DNA of 60,000 nt, from the NCBI GenBank assembly GCA_029204225.1, contig CM055092.1, positions 12,201,736 through 12,261,735 of the forward strand, given 5' to 3'. Source of the stretch: Diphasiastrum complanatum. Taxonomy: Eukaryota; Streptophyta; Lycopodiopsida; Lycopodiales; Lycopodiaceae. Of the stretch, positions 22,449-55,799 are shown piece after piece. The notes under the pieces are model-generated. The model was given only the letters and a program-made list of their open reading frames with translations. It did no database searches and was not told the origin of the DNA. The translations under genes were made by a program, and so were the position numbers. How positions within the stretch are numbered: the stretch's first letter is position 1; each line of letters starts with the position of its first letter.

Positions 22449-23411
22449 ATGCCTTGTCGAAAAGGGGTTATTCCTGATCCATCTTCTGTTTCCATCATTG
22501 CCTCAGCCTCACAAACAGATCCAACTTCCCCTTCTATGCCCGTTGCAATTCCTATCTCTCCATCGAATCCTATTACCAACAATGAAACTATTGTAGCTAT
22601 TCCCTTGACTCCAGACACTCCAGACACTCCAGAAGCACCTGCTTCTCTCCCCACATATACCTTAATCTGTCTTCTTCGTGAAGATCAACTCCGTCTATTT
22701 GAATACCTTAACAAATCATAGAGAGAAACTTGCTTCCCATGATTCTCTACTTCTCACTGTGCAATTGCACCTTCAGAAGCTAGACATTCCATTGAAGCAC
22801 TCAAGAAGGAAGTTGCAGTTATCAAAAGTGAAACTTCTTCCCAAATCGTTACTTCAGAAAAGATTCAGCAGCTCGAAACTCAAGTGGAACAGCAACATAC
22901 GGCTGTCCAATCATGGGCAGATGTACTTAAAGGTTCATCTACAACTATCTCTCCACCTTCGCCATCACCTTCGTTTATCTCAGCCATGTTCAACGAGGGC
23001 TGTCTGCGAGAACACAAAGCTCTCAATGTCCGTGTTAGAGGGATCCCGAACTCCCAAAATGCTGTTGAAGAAGCTGAAAAGTTTTTGGAAGGAAATCTTC
23101 AGCACCATAGCAAAGGTATGAAAACCGCCTGGCGACCTAAGGAGGACCCAAATACTCTTGTCATCCGCTTCACGTCAGTGTCTCACCGGCGCGAAGTTTT
23201 AGGGGAACGATCTAAATTGCGTGATACCAAAATCTATTTGGACGAAGATCTTACTTTCATCCAAGTCCAAGAACGTAAAAAAGCAAGACAAGAAGCTCTA
23301 TCAACTGGCAAAGGGCTTATCTATCGTGACGACATTATCAGATTTGTGGATCGTAAGCCTATAGTTAATGAGAGTCTTAATTCTGAGATAGAGTTTGAAT
23401 TAGAGAAATGA
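22449..23411 (+). pseudogene. LINE ORF1 protein with RRM-like domain (copy 3)
   Basis: Starts MPCRKGVIPDPSS, with a Pro/Ser/Thr-rich N-terminus. A frameshift falls near 22700. A coiled-coil segment (EKIQQLETQVEQQHTAVQSW) comes next, followed by an RRM-like domain (LNVRVRGIPNSQNAVEEAEK, then NTLVIRFTSVSHRREVLGER) and a C-terminal domain (YLDEDLTFIQVQERKKARQE, ending GLIYRDDIIRFVDRKPIVNE). This layout is that of L1/Tx1-type ORF1p, an RNA-binding chaperone. The final 175 codons are open. Confidence 0.7.
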
Positions 23412-23593
23412 AGAGATGTCCAGTTGAGCATGTAAATGGTACACTTACCATATAATCGTGGTTATATCACTCTCTTCTTAGTTAGTTTGGTTTTAGTTAG
23501 TTTGTTTTTGACGGCACTGATCCGTCTTGTTTCCATCTGATGTACTTGCTCGTCTTATACGCCTTTCGGCATGGAAAAGACGTTAATAAAGCT

Positions 23594-23594
23594 T

Positions 23595-23663
<69 letters not shown>
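23594..23663 (+). repeat. (TC)n tract at LINE 3' end
   Basis: About 35 TC units following TTAATAAAGCTT. Confidence 0.95.
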
Positions 23664-23666
<3 letters not shown>

Positions 23667-23754
23667 GCTTCTCTATCGTGCCTAAAAGTGTGAAGAATAG
23701 AATCACCCCTCGGGACCGCGCGGGTTCCTAAAAGAATTTGGTTTTTTTTACAGT

Positions 23755-23826
23755 CGTTTCGAATGCTGAAACAGCGTTTCGAAACGGGGTCGTTTCGTAC
23801 GGCTCGTTTCGAGGAAACATTGAAAC
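23755..23826. repeat. Isolated GTTTCGAAAC-type hAT end
   Basis: Contains CGTTTCGAATG, GCGTTTCGAAACGGGGTCG and GAGGAAACATTG. These are the same words found at the ends of hAT elements A and B. No partner end was found nearby, so it is probably a solo terminal fragment. Confidence 0.45.
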
Positions 23827-24020
23827 AGATGACCATCATGCAAAAAAAGTATGATCCAAGGGCCCCCAACTGCTAGGAAACCAATGCAGTTTAACTGATA
23901 TAAGTTTTTATGATCACAAACGAAAATTTATCTATCTATTGAGAGTGAGAGACAGAGAGAAATAGTCAGAGAACAGAAGAATTCAGCAACTGAAGACGGT
24001 AGGAAAGTGCTCTGATACTA

Positions 24021-24572
24021 TGATATGAACACTATCATAGGTTTTGATTTTAATGAAGCATAAATAACAATCGAACTAGCAATTTCCCATCACGAATGGC
24101 AAATGACATCACATAATCATTGGCTAAAGCCCTACAAGCAAAAGGAATGAGGTCTTTCGGAAAGAGTTCAAGCAAATACCAATGTCTAAAAGCTGAATAA
24201 TGAGTGTTTCTAGTCCCTATTTATACCCAACAAATGCCTTAATATGAGCTTCTAAAGATTAGAGTTGATAAGTTTCCACAATGGAAATGTAAGAAGAGAA
24301 AAGTGTGCCCTACAATATTAGGTCAACTCCTGAGTTAAGTGACTAGTTATTAGTAATTGGGCTTGTGGCCAGCATAAACTGAAAATGAAAAACAAGGGTC
24401 TTTAGGCTTGTACATCAATAAGAGGGGCATAAAAAGAGCAACCCAATGGACATGATGTCCATAAGATTTGGGTTACATGGAGAGGCGTGATAGATGGGGA
24501 TGTCATGAAGGAGATTCGAGAGGCTTGACAGAAAGTTTCATGTCGTCAGTGTGTGTTGCCTTCAATGTAGAA
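24021..24572 (-). repeat. Copia-type LTR
   Basis: On the minus strand it begins TGTTATCTTC (24572) and ends ...TCATATCA (24021). It contains a TATA-like box (GGGTATAAATAGGG, about 24218-24231). Downstream lies TAGTATCAGAGC, a near match to the tRNA-Met primer site. A purine-rich tract (GGAGGGTGTG) lies immediately upstream. No coding domains adjoin it. Confidence 0.5.
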
Positions 24573-24589
24573 GATAACAGATCACACCC

Positions 24590-27500
24590 TCCAATCACCA
24601 ATTGCCTAGTTTTCTCCTCTTGACTAGTTATTGGAGACTCAGATTCACATTATTCCTACCCAGAGTAACATCGCTCTTGTCCGATTGCTCCCCCCCCACC
24701 CCCCCAAAGGGGTTCAAAAGGGACTTCTCACCCAAGATTGACTCAGAATAAGGCTCATATGATGACTTGTTGTGAGCTAAAGCAGGACTACACTCTCTGA
24801 CCCCCTCAAGCATATTAGAACCTGGTCCACTATAAAGACGAGAGCATAATATCTTCAAACAAGACCCATTTTTAGGATTTCCTCTGCCACTACTTCTAAG
24901 GGACTTTGGTGAGAGTGTCTTGCATATGCATCATCTTCAGCTCAAATCCATGTATGCCTTTGGAGCAGTTCTCAATTACACACCACAAAATCACATATAT
25001 CCATCACCAATTCCCCCTGACCATCCACTTCAATCATTTTTACCACCCTGACCATTATAGATGCTAACTGATTCCTCAAAACAATACCACTTCTGGATTA
25101 TTAACGATTTCTAAGCCCAGCGCCGATGGCCGTAATTATTTTCATCGTTGCTTTGTAAGAAAAATTTGGATGGCAATTGTTTGATTTTTTTGGGAATCAA
25201 TTGATGTTTTTTAAGCACCTTTCTAGAGTATTTGAATGATCTGGATTATTGTGGAATTCTGACCAAAGTGGTATGTGTCCGGTTATGTCGTGTTTTTGCA
25301 GCGCTCCTCAATTTTGGAGTTTCTTTGTGCACAGCTCAAGGACGGACATGCAAAATAAGAGCTCAAATCGAGTCCTCCAGTGACTTTTAAATCTTCATAG
25401 TAAAATGGAATGAGCACCCTGCAGCGATTCAGTTCCTGCTAAATATATTTTAAAGTCTGCAGATGCTGGTGGCAATAGGCTTCAATGGTGATACCTTTGC
25501 AGCCTGCTCTAAATGCTGGTGTTTGTGAACGGCCTTGTTATATTTCACAGTAAAAGCGTAGCGGGACACATTCTGTCGCCATGTATTAGTCTTAGTGGTT
25601 TTTTCGACTTAATGTATCTATGTATATATAAGAGATGAGCCCCTAAGTCTGGTTGTAATAATTCGTTTCAATTGCAGGTTCATTGTGTTTTTGGATTTTA
25701 CAAAGATGGACTTGTAGCCACAAAATTTCTCTTGGTTTTTTAAAAAAAAAATCGTTCTTTTCTCATTGATGATTATATCAATCTGATTCAGCTTGATCAC
25801 CTTGTATGCAGACGATGAAATTTTTGCATACAAATTATTGAATCCAATCATTATCTAGAGTACTTGATCAGCAATTGGAATATTACAAATCACGTTGTCT
25901 GAGAGTTAACAGTGTCTACATTCAGTTGTGTTGTGTTCTAATGTCCTTTCATATGGCACTAGTGGGTTGTTTCCCAAATAATTGTTCCATAAAGTGAATG
26001 CAATTAATTTCACCAAATGGCATTCTGTAAAGTGAGTGCAATTCTATTGGAGGCCAAAGGATTATCAGATATCGTGCAATCTTTACGGATTTTTTCAAAA
26101 GATTTGATGTGAGTAATCACTTGTTCAATGACAGAAGCATATTAACAACTATTTCCAGGTTTGAACTTCAATAACTAAAATGTATATTGCTCTCTCAAAT
26201 TGATACTTATCTCAGGCTTTGTTCTTGACAAGAAGGCTGTTGATCTTGGCATCACCTTGCCTTGGGTAGACAATAGCTTGACATCTGTATCACACTGACT
26301 TCTATATCAAACATTTATAAATAATTACTTAGTGTCCGTTTGCCTTTTAATAAAGATGCATGTTGTTGAAGCCTTCTGGCCTTCATTACTTTTCAAGTGA
26401 ATCGCCACTTTATCATTTTTGCAAGTTCTATTAATTAACAAAGGGAATTTGATGATTGGAAACGGTAGGTTCTGTCAACAAGTCATACAATCCAGCGTTT
26501 AAGTTGATGGTGGAGCTTGTCTGCCTCCATGCTAACAAACGCAACAAAAGCAACCTATTTAATCATTTATTGCAGGCTAGACAAAGGTGACTTTCTACTT
26601 GAGCTGTTGATTTGAACCTTGTGAAGGTGGATAAATTGGATTTTGTGTGGAAGAGCTTTATTTATCACCAACAAGACTTGTGAGCAGATTTTGTGCCTAC
26701 TCTAGGTGTCAAATTGTTCCTTCAGTGCCCTGGCAGTCGTCTTAGAGGAACTCTTGAAATCCTTAGTTTGAAAATGGGATATCCATTTATAGAACAAAAT
26801 ATTTGACATTTATCCCAACTATATTACATCCCGTAAGCCAAAACTTGAATTGACGCGCTTGGAATTTATTGGTCTCCAATCTTGGATTAGATAGACTAGC
26901 TTGTGATCAAGAGCACTCTTCAAACTTATACGGGTTTGAGTTCTTTTTACATTTTTACAACAATTTGTAAAAAGCTTGCTCTATTGGTAAGTGCTCATTA
27001 ATTTTCACCAGTTGCATTCATATTGTTTCACTAATATAATCAAACTTCAAGCACCCCCTCTAAAGAGGAAATTTCTAACTAAACATCATTAGTGTGATAT
27101 GAAGATTTTGTATCATTAAACCAACAAGCTTTAATAGACAAAAATAGTTTAGAATTTTAAAATTCGATAAATCATTGAATAATTTCAATAGAATCACTTT
27201 AGAAAACATTTTGTTTTAGGTTTATTAGACCTCTAAGCTTATCTTCCTATCCTGATGTCTTCTTTTCTTGAAATAGCCTTATTTTATTTGTCCAATTTTT
27301 GCCAAGGATGATTTTTACTAAGATCCTTTCAAGTATTTGGAGAACCAAGAGAGTAAATGGTAAGAAACTTGATAAATTGTAAGAAATCCAAAACTTGGTT
27401 ATTAATATTGAATAAAATATATACCACATTAGTATTTTTAAAGAGGAAGTAGAACTCATTATGAGCGATTTATATATGAGTAAAATAGAACAATCGCATG

Positions 27501-30500
27501 CTTGTAAAGACATAATGGAAAAGATTTGTTTTTTATAGAAAGAGTTTAACATGACCTATTCAATGCCAAAGGGTGGTTAATAAATGTCAAAGATTTGAAA
27601 AGATCTAAATTCCAATAGCCTATCATGCATATAATAATCTCCAATTAATATAAATCAAAGCCTTTGTTCTTGACAAAAAGACTCCTAATTATAGCACAAT
27701 CATCTCTTTCTTTCTCGACCCTTTTCAGCTTCACTTGCTTTCGAATCCATTCAATCGCTCTTTAACATTGATGGTGAGGCTTGCCTCCATAATAACAAAC
27801 TTGATAAGAATCACGTAATTAATCATATTACTTAATACACTACATTGTGCAAAATAGAACTTCTAAGCAGATTATTTGCTTACTCTTCTAGTGTCAATTT
27901 GAGAGTGGAATTCTTGTTGTTGTTGTTCTAACAATCTCTCCAGAGAAACTCTTGAAATACTAAGGTGAAACATGCTCATCCACTCATAGAAAAAGATATG
28001 TTCCATTTGATCCAAGTATATCACATCCCTTAGGCAAAATCTTAATAAGGGTAGATGGATACCATTTCTATTATGTAGGTCTCATCTATAAGGACATGAC
28101 AATGTGCTAAATTGTTGGAATCTTGATTGTTACTGAATTTATTGATGAAATCACTTTATGTTCCATGTCCTAAACCTTGTGTATCATCTATCCACGATTA
28201 ACAAATCTTAAGGTTTTTCTTTTTGAAATGGCAATATTTGGTCCAATGTTGGTTCTAGAGATTGCAAGTATATGGTTTAATTCTCAATCTATCTAGCTTT
28301 ATCAAATGTGAATGGATGTTTTAACACGGTTCTCGCTTTCTCCAAATCACATACTGAAAACATGGATAGAGAATAAGGGTCAAACACATTTCGTATATTG
28401 CTCTAAAAAATTTACGATTATACATTCAATAGATTGTTTCACGTCAAATTTTATTCTCTTTCAAAAATAGGTATTCTCTACACCAAAGAATGATTTTAAC
28501 ATATCTATATTTATATTGTCTTCTCTACTTTAAAATGCATCTCTCATAGAAGGGCTTATCATATATGTCTTGTGCCATCTAGAAAATGTGTTAGCCCCAA
28601 CATAAAAAAATGTGAAAGCCTGTTGAAAACCCATTATTTTGAAAAGTATATTTTGTTTTACTTTGCATACTAGCTCCTTTTTTGTGTGTATGGAAAAACA
28701 AAAATCATTACCTTGCCAACCAAAATCACTTGCTATCTACGGGTGGAGAAATTACTATGTTTCAAGAAGGCAAGAGCAAACAAGTTTGTTGCTTTTGTAG
28801 CAGTGTTTTGAAAATAGATGGAATGAAAAAAAGGAATGCAACTATTTTTCAAAGAGGTCTGTCTAAGAGCAGCCCCAATCAAAGAACTTCATGCTCGAGG
28901 TATAGGAACTTTGATCTTCAGTGATGGGTTTTGGATGAAAGTCGATCGGCGGATACAATATGGCTACTAAAACAAATGCCAAAAATATCTGGGACTTGTC
29001 ATTGACAAAATTGAATAGAAGAAAATGCTACCTGTGCAATTTCAAAAAACTTAAGTGAGGTATATTTTGTTCGAACGCATCTCATTGGTGCTCCTGCATT
29101 TAATGATAATTTGTTCTCAAAGGTGATCTTTTGATTATCACAAAGTTAGAAATGATCTAAGCTTTATTATTATCCTAACCCACAAGATAATAGTACAATT
29201 TGACAAGAAGCTAAATGATGTGTTTTGTTTGCAGCTTCGCAATACAACATATAAAATATAAAAAAACGGATCATGGTTGCATATCTATTCAAATAAAGCA
29301 AAGAATATCTACAAAAACAAATTGGATCAAATCAACCATATGTGTAGTTGCTCTTGGATAAAAAGCTGTGTTGGTCAAAGCACCAATGAAGATTCATACA
29401 TCCCAAAATCATAGGTATTAATAAATCATCAAAAACTTATAGAAAAATTATTTCAGTTATTGAAAATGGAAGTAGATCCAATGCTCAAATCAATGCCATC
29501 AACTTACATCAATTTTGTGGAGAAAATGCTTTTGGTATTATCAACCTGTGGGATCACAGAGAATTAGAGCATCAAACGTAGGTGGGCAATCCCAACTCAA
29601 GCATGATACACAAGCTCACCACGAGTGGGAAGATCTATAGAGAAATTGATCAGGGTGGTCTTGCATTGCTTTCGAGTAAGCAATACTATTGATCTCTAAA
29701 ATTATAGCCTTTTGAAGGGCTAAAGTTTTAGCTAAACATACATGTTGATATTTTGCTTTATGTTATCATTAAGATAAAAAAAACTTGGCAATCAATATCT
29801 CGAAATGTTGCCCATGTGGTGAGGTGCATCGAGCTACATTATAGCGAGAATTTATGCAAGAGTATCATCAAAAACGTTTTTTGAAGGTATCTTTTATTCT
29901 AACTTCACAAATATTTTCTTGTAAAGCATGTGTATTGAAAGTCCCTAAACCACAAATTCTATATTGAAAGTCCAAATAAAACCCTTACTACAGGTGAAAT
30001 TCAAGCTTGACTTTAAGGACAATAAAGCATGTAGAAATATGTTGTCTCTTTGACAACTTGTAAGGATTAAGACATCTATTTGGATTTGAATGAAAATGGA
30101 ATCATGATTGTACAGTTAGAGTTGTAAGAAGCCCAAACTTGTGGGATGATATCATGACAATGCTCACAAAAGTTTCTCAAAGTAAGGCTTTCAAAGTTTG
30201 AATGCTCTATCTAGATGTATAAAACTGAGCAAGGCAGATCTACATGCTTAACCCAAGAGAACATTTGTATCTCACACTTTAATTCAAAGAGTGAACTGCT
30301 CTTAACTATTTCAACTAGGAAAAATGAGCAATAAGGAATAGAAAGTTATCATGTTTCATGGTCGGATGTTCTCTCAATGTTCAAAACATCATTGCCATGC
30401 TTTGTCTAAAGTTCTAAACAAGTCTCTTTATAGCTAATGGGATCCTTGAAAATGTAAACCCTGGTTGATATATTCAGAACACCCCCTAGACCATTTGCCT

Positions 30501-31217
30501 CTGAAGCTATTATCCGAATGTGTGAATCTCCTTTTTAGGCTTCCTATGATTATAAGAATGAATTCCTCAAAACAAAATGACAGATGCTTGAATATTCATC
30601 CAAGTACCAAACAATCAAATACATATTCATATATGATGCATCTTGGAACTATGATATAGTGGGAAATTATTGTCAACTGCTGTTTTCAGTAGCCCACCTC
30701 TACTGAATTACTTTTCTTTTGTCTATTTTTTATGAATTATTCAAAGAATCATCCTGCCATTGACCCCATTGTTGAATGGTATTTAGAACCTAAAACCCTC
30801 TGCATGATTTCAAGCATCAAAACCAATAGAGGTTTCAGTAGAAAGTCCAATGAGCAATATCTGCCATTTGTCATTGTCATAACACTGTTTTTATACTTCA
30901 AAATCAAAGTGATTCCAATAAAAGATCTTGATACAAGCTGACTATTGAATTGCTAACAGAAATCCACCAATAGCAATAATGTAAAACAAAAAAGAAAAGA
31001 AAATAATTTGAAAAGGTTATATAACCAGCCTCGAGTTTGTACATTGCATTTCTAGTAAGTCTTGTCTTTGAGCTTCAGAAATTTAATAAGAATGGCGACA
31101 TGGAGACTCTTCCATTTGAATTTCCTAGAAAATTCCATTCATATTCTACAAAAGCAAATTTTTGGATGTTGAACTTATTTGTGATATAAGGAACAAACTG
31201 TGTACTCAAAAACACAG
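24590..31217. other. 6.6-kb AT-rich region without recognisable genes
   Basis: ORFs here are short and show no family motifs. Two diverged copies of one segment lie at about 26215-26840 and 27655-28060. They share phrases such as TTTGTTCTTGACAA, GTTGATGGTG and ACTCTTGAAAT, so the region is probably old transposon sequence. The right end includes the 3' UTR of the SEC63 gene. Confidence 0.5.
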
Positions 31218-52036
<20,819 letters not shown>

Positions 52037-52039
<3 letters not shown>

Positions 52040-52372
52040 TATGGCAGCTCTCCCCGATCCCTCAGCTCTCCAAGATCAAAATACAAAACAAAAAATGTGA
52101 CAATAAGAAGAAATAGCACAGTGAAGGTCACTCAAGCAGATAAGATAACCCTTGTTTGTGCAGTAATCTTCATCACTGCGGTATCATAGAACCCTAATAT
52201 TAGATGCAACCATAATGGCGAGCTTTTACGATGCTTCAGCTCTGCAAGATCAAAATACAAAACAATAACTGTGACAGTAAGAAGAAATAGCACAATCCAG
52301 ACCACTTAGGCAGTTTAAAAGTCCCTCGTTTGTGCAGCAATTTTTATTTCTGCAGTCATAAAACCCTAGCAA
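52037..52372 (-). repeat. Tandem duplication of the SEC63 start-codon region
   Basis: Two copies of about 165-170 bp (52037-52200 and 52211-52372) share long phrases such as CAAGATCAAAATACAAAACAA and AAGAAGAAATAGCACA. The duplicated part includes the SEC63 ATG context (CCATAATGGC versus CCATTATGGT). Confidence 0.85.
52184..52213 (-). promoter_or_regulatory. Possible upstream ORF of SEC63
   Basis: The upstream copy of the duplicated start region keeps an ATG (52213). It opens a 9-codon frame (MVASNIRVL) that ends in TGA (52186-52184), about 145 nt before the true ATG. If transcribed, it could reduce translation of SEC63. The transcription start is not known. Confidence 0.4.
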
Positions 52373-52726
52373 TTGAGAAGGATCCATGAACTGGGCTTGT
52401 GCAATTGGCACAGCCCTTAGTAATACAATTGAGGTGGAAGCAATTCTTCCTCATTAGGCTGCTAATTTGGCCTTCGAATTTTGCTTTGCTGTCAAGAGGA
52501 AAATGATACGATCCAGATAATAAATCGAAGAGTATCTGTTGGAATTTGTAAGGATCAAAAGGTTGTGCCAAACTGGGTGGGATCGGATCAATCAGTTTTG
52601 GAGCTATGTGGGTTGTTCTTGGGCTATTTGGGTTGTCTTTTGTTATAAAAGCTGATTCCAATTTATCCTATTTCACACTCCTATAGGATTCCTGCTGCCC
52701 TTTGTATTTCTCAAGCATTCATCCTC

Positions 52727-53036
52727 TAGGATTCCTGTTCAGTTGTGCTGCCCTTTGTATTTCTCAAGTGCATTCATTTGTGAAAAATAGCCATTATTAT
52801 GGCTTTGAGCTTCTGAAAATGCATCTTGGTTTTCGAGTGGACTTTTAACTTGGTACAAAAGAAACTTTGGATGCCAAACTAACCCTATAGGATTCATGTT
52901 CACTTGTGCTGCCCTTTGTATTTCTCAAGTGCATTCATTTGTGAAAATAGCCTTGAGCTTCTGAAAATGCATCTTGGTTTTCGAGTGGACTTTTAACTTG
53001 GTACGAAAGAAACTTTGGATGCCAAACTAACCCGCT
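52727..53036. repeat. 161-bp tandem duplication upstream of SEC63
   Basis: Two copies start TAGGATTC(C/A)TGTTCA at 52727 and 52888 and share TGAAAATGCATCTTGGTTTT. A third partial copy lies just before, at about 52684. Confidence 0.85.
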
Positions 53037-53296
53037 AAGCCAACCCTGTTAAATGAGGTCCTAAAACTGGTCAAGGGCTTCATAAATTTGTTCATAAAAT
53101 TTCATAGATGATAGATAAGGTGATTGAGAATCTTTTCCTTGAAAAATGAAAAACAAAGATTGTATTTTAAAGGAATTAAGAATTAGAAGAAGAAAAAAAC
53201 TCATTTTAATGCTCAGAGTGACACCTCAACTTTTAGCAAAACTTCACAATAGCTTACCGCTATCGTGGCAAAGTTAAAAAGAGGTGGTTCTCACTT

Positions 53297-53324
53297 GGGG
53301 GGGGGGGGGGGGGGGGGGGGGGGG
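53297..53324 (+). repeat. Poly-G run of 28
   Basis: Uninterrupted G28, about 1.3 kb upstream of the SEC63 start. It could also reflect an assembly or sequencing artefact in length. Confidence 0.85.
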
Positions 53325-53501
53325 AACATGGGTGGTCCCTAGACTTGGAGAGAGAGAGAGAAGAAATAGACAAGTCAAATGTGAAAGTTATGTCAACAAC
53401 AAAACATAAGTTTCACTTCTCCTACTCTGCATGTAGCTACTCTCATTCCCTTCCAAGCATTTATTGATACATTTGCCACCTTAAATTCTTTTTCTTATTG
53501 A

Positions 53502-53503
<2 letters not shown>

Positions 53504-53543
<40 letters not shown>
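53504..53543 (+). repeat. (GT)n microsatellite
   Basis: About 20 GT units. Confidence 0.95.
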
Positions 53544-53546
<3 letters not shown>

Positions 53547-55799
53547 CTATTTTAACAACTCGCACCATTTGAAATGTGCCCATTTCACAAAGGTACACAT
53601 GCCAAAGAAAATATACATTATTTATCCTTTTTGTTAAACTTTCTAGTGTGGATGAAGCTTTTTGAGTCAAAAGTTTGGTGTGATGAAATGTTAGAAGAGT
53701 ACAATGGATTGAATGAGAATGCAACACGGGATTGGTTAATTTACCATTCGATGAACATGTTATTAACTTTAAATCTTTTGTTTTTATGACATCCTTTAAG
53801 GAGGCAAAGAACAAAGAACATGATAGTCTTGTAGATCTGGGTATTATTCATCAACACCAAGAGATAACTAGCAAGGCGATGGAAGATGACATCAAATAAA
53901 AAGCTAAGTAGGAAAAGCCAATTTCTCAATTTTATAAAAGCTTGGATAAGGTCAAAAGTGCAACAAAGAAGCGTTCTTATACCTACTCATATCCACTCTA
54001 TTTTAAATTTGATAGGAGACATTTCATGTTCTAGGGAATTTGGCATTGCTTATAGAGGATCATCAAGATATCCAATACTTGTTTGAGATTGTGTTCATGA
54101 AATGGGATGTTAAAAAGGGTCATTCAATCACCTACTCACTGTCGAGTTTTTCAAGAGTGACACATTGTGACAAAGTTGATGATTCACTCATGGATAAATC
54201 ATGTCATCGTACTCAACTCAAGCGAGGTACAATATCGCATTGAGCACTTATTTAAATTGATGACATCAAATATAATTGCTAGGTTTTAGAGACGGGAGCA
54301 TGATGAGTTCACATATTATCATGACATGTTCTCTGTCATGTTGCATTTCCTCTTGACAAGTCAAGACCAAACCCTTTGAAACCTCCGTTCATAAACTAAC
54401 AATAAAAAATACAGCTGAAAAAATCATACAATACTCACAAAAAAGCATAGTAACATAAAACTTATTTCAAGACATCCAACTAGTACTTGTCACCATCCCA
54501 CCACACAAAACCACAAAGGTTAGTTTAGTGAGGAAGACAAGTGTTAACACTGGACGTCAACCTCCTAACAACATACTAATCATCATTATACAAAAAAACT
54601 AGTCCAACCTTCCCATTCATATACATTAGTTGGCGATAGGTCGAACCCTATCATTACTGTATCAGGGCATAGGCCATATTGATCAGTTTATGAGGTACCA
54701 GTCTAAAATGTAACAGTTCTACGTACTTGGAGTAAACCGTAAGGTAGGTATTAGGATGAATAGATGCCATACTAATCCCAATGACTTTCGCTTGAAACTA
54801 TTAAGTTGTGACATAGTGTCATTTTTTGAGCAAAATCCAGGAAAAACAAGCCATGTCTCTAATTAAACCTTTCTTAAACCCAATAGACCTAATATGAGAC
54901 GGTATATGATAGCAAGCTTAGACAAAATAAATCACAATTAGAGCCGGCATGGACATCATAAACGTTGTTAGGGCAAATCCATGCCATTCTAACTCATATG
55001 TTGGAGCGAGATGTCGACATTCTTGCAAACTCCATGTGTTTCAAAAATTATCAAGCCATTGCCCTAATATGCTTATAAACAAGACTAATGGACTGAACAA
55101 AATGGTAAGTTGTAAACTCCAGGTAATATTTTAGCAAAAAAAAATGTAACCACATGGTAATGTTTCAAGGGTTTGACTTCATCTTAGGTTAAGGTATAGA
55201 AGAGTAGTAAAGCACGAATAGGTTTTAGTTAAGAGACCTAAAAATTAAGTTATCGTACAATATGTTGTATATCAATGCAATAGGAGTTATTTTAAACTTA
55301 TGGCCTAAAGTAGTTTAAACGAAATCCGCATGCAATAGTGTAAAAGAAGTGTGTTTCCCTTGCTTGGATAAGTGTCCTCGTACTTTCTTATGATAATGTC
55401 ATGTCATTTTCAAATAGTATGTTTTCTTAGCTATTCAAAGGCAACAAAAATTCAATCTCAAAATAGAGCCTTAGTTTAATATTGTATCTCTAATAGCCTT
55501 ATTCCCTTAAACATAGGACAAACATTGTCTTATGCAAAAAGGTTTCACATCAAAACTGCCTTTGTTCAATATGCTTTTATGCCTACTATGAATTACAAAC
55601 CGTGATACGTATGAAATGGGTATATACATTCATAAGAAGCTTACTAAGATATAAGCCAAAATGGCATAGTCAAGTCATAGCTCAATCCCGTGGGGAGAAT
55701 ATAAGGTTCCGCATAAAGAAGATATTGTAAGAAAGTAGATCAAACATTCGATTTGCTAGGCATAGACAACAATAAAAAATTGTTTCTTTTTCTCATTGT

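Larger units (their letters stand above)
22376..23663 (+). mobile_element. ORF1-only LINE with (TC)n tail (copy 3)
   Basis: A short 5' leader follows the TC/CA-rich tract. ORF1 starts at ATG 22449 and ends at the stop at 23411. A 3' UTR of about 180 bp then ends GGCATGGAAAAGACG, TTAATAAAGC, and (TC)n at about 23594-23663. No ORF2 sequence is present between ORF1 and the 3' UTR. Either ORF2 was deleted in the source, or this is a non-autonomous lineage like the half-L1 elements of mammals. Confidence 0.75.

Noticed and set aside
27247-27552. 101-codon ORF in the AT-rich region
   Set aside because: AT-rich, Leu/Ile/Ser-dominated frame with no motif or neighbour support.
52356-52661. 101-codon minus-strand ORF directly upstream of SEC63
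   Set aside because: No ATG start and no recognisable motif, and it overlaps the tandemly duplicated leader. Probably chance.
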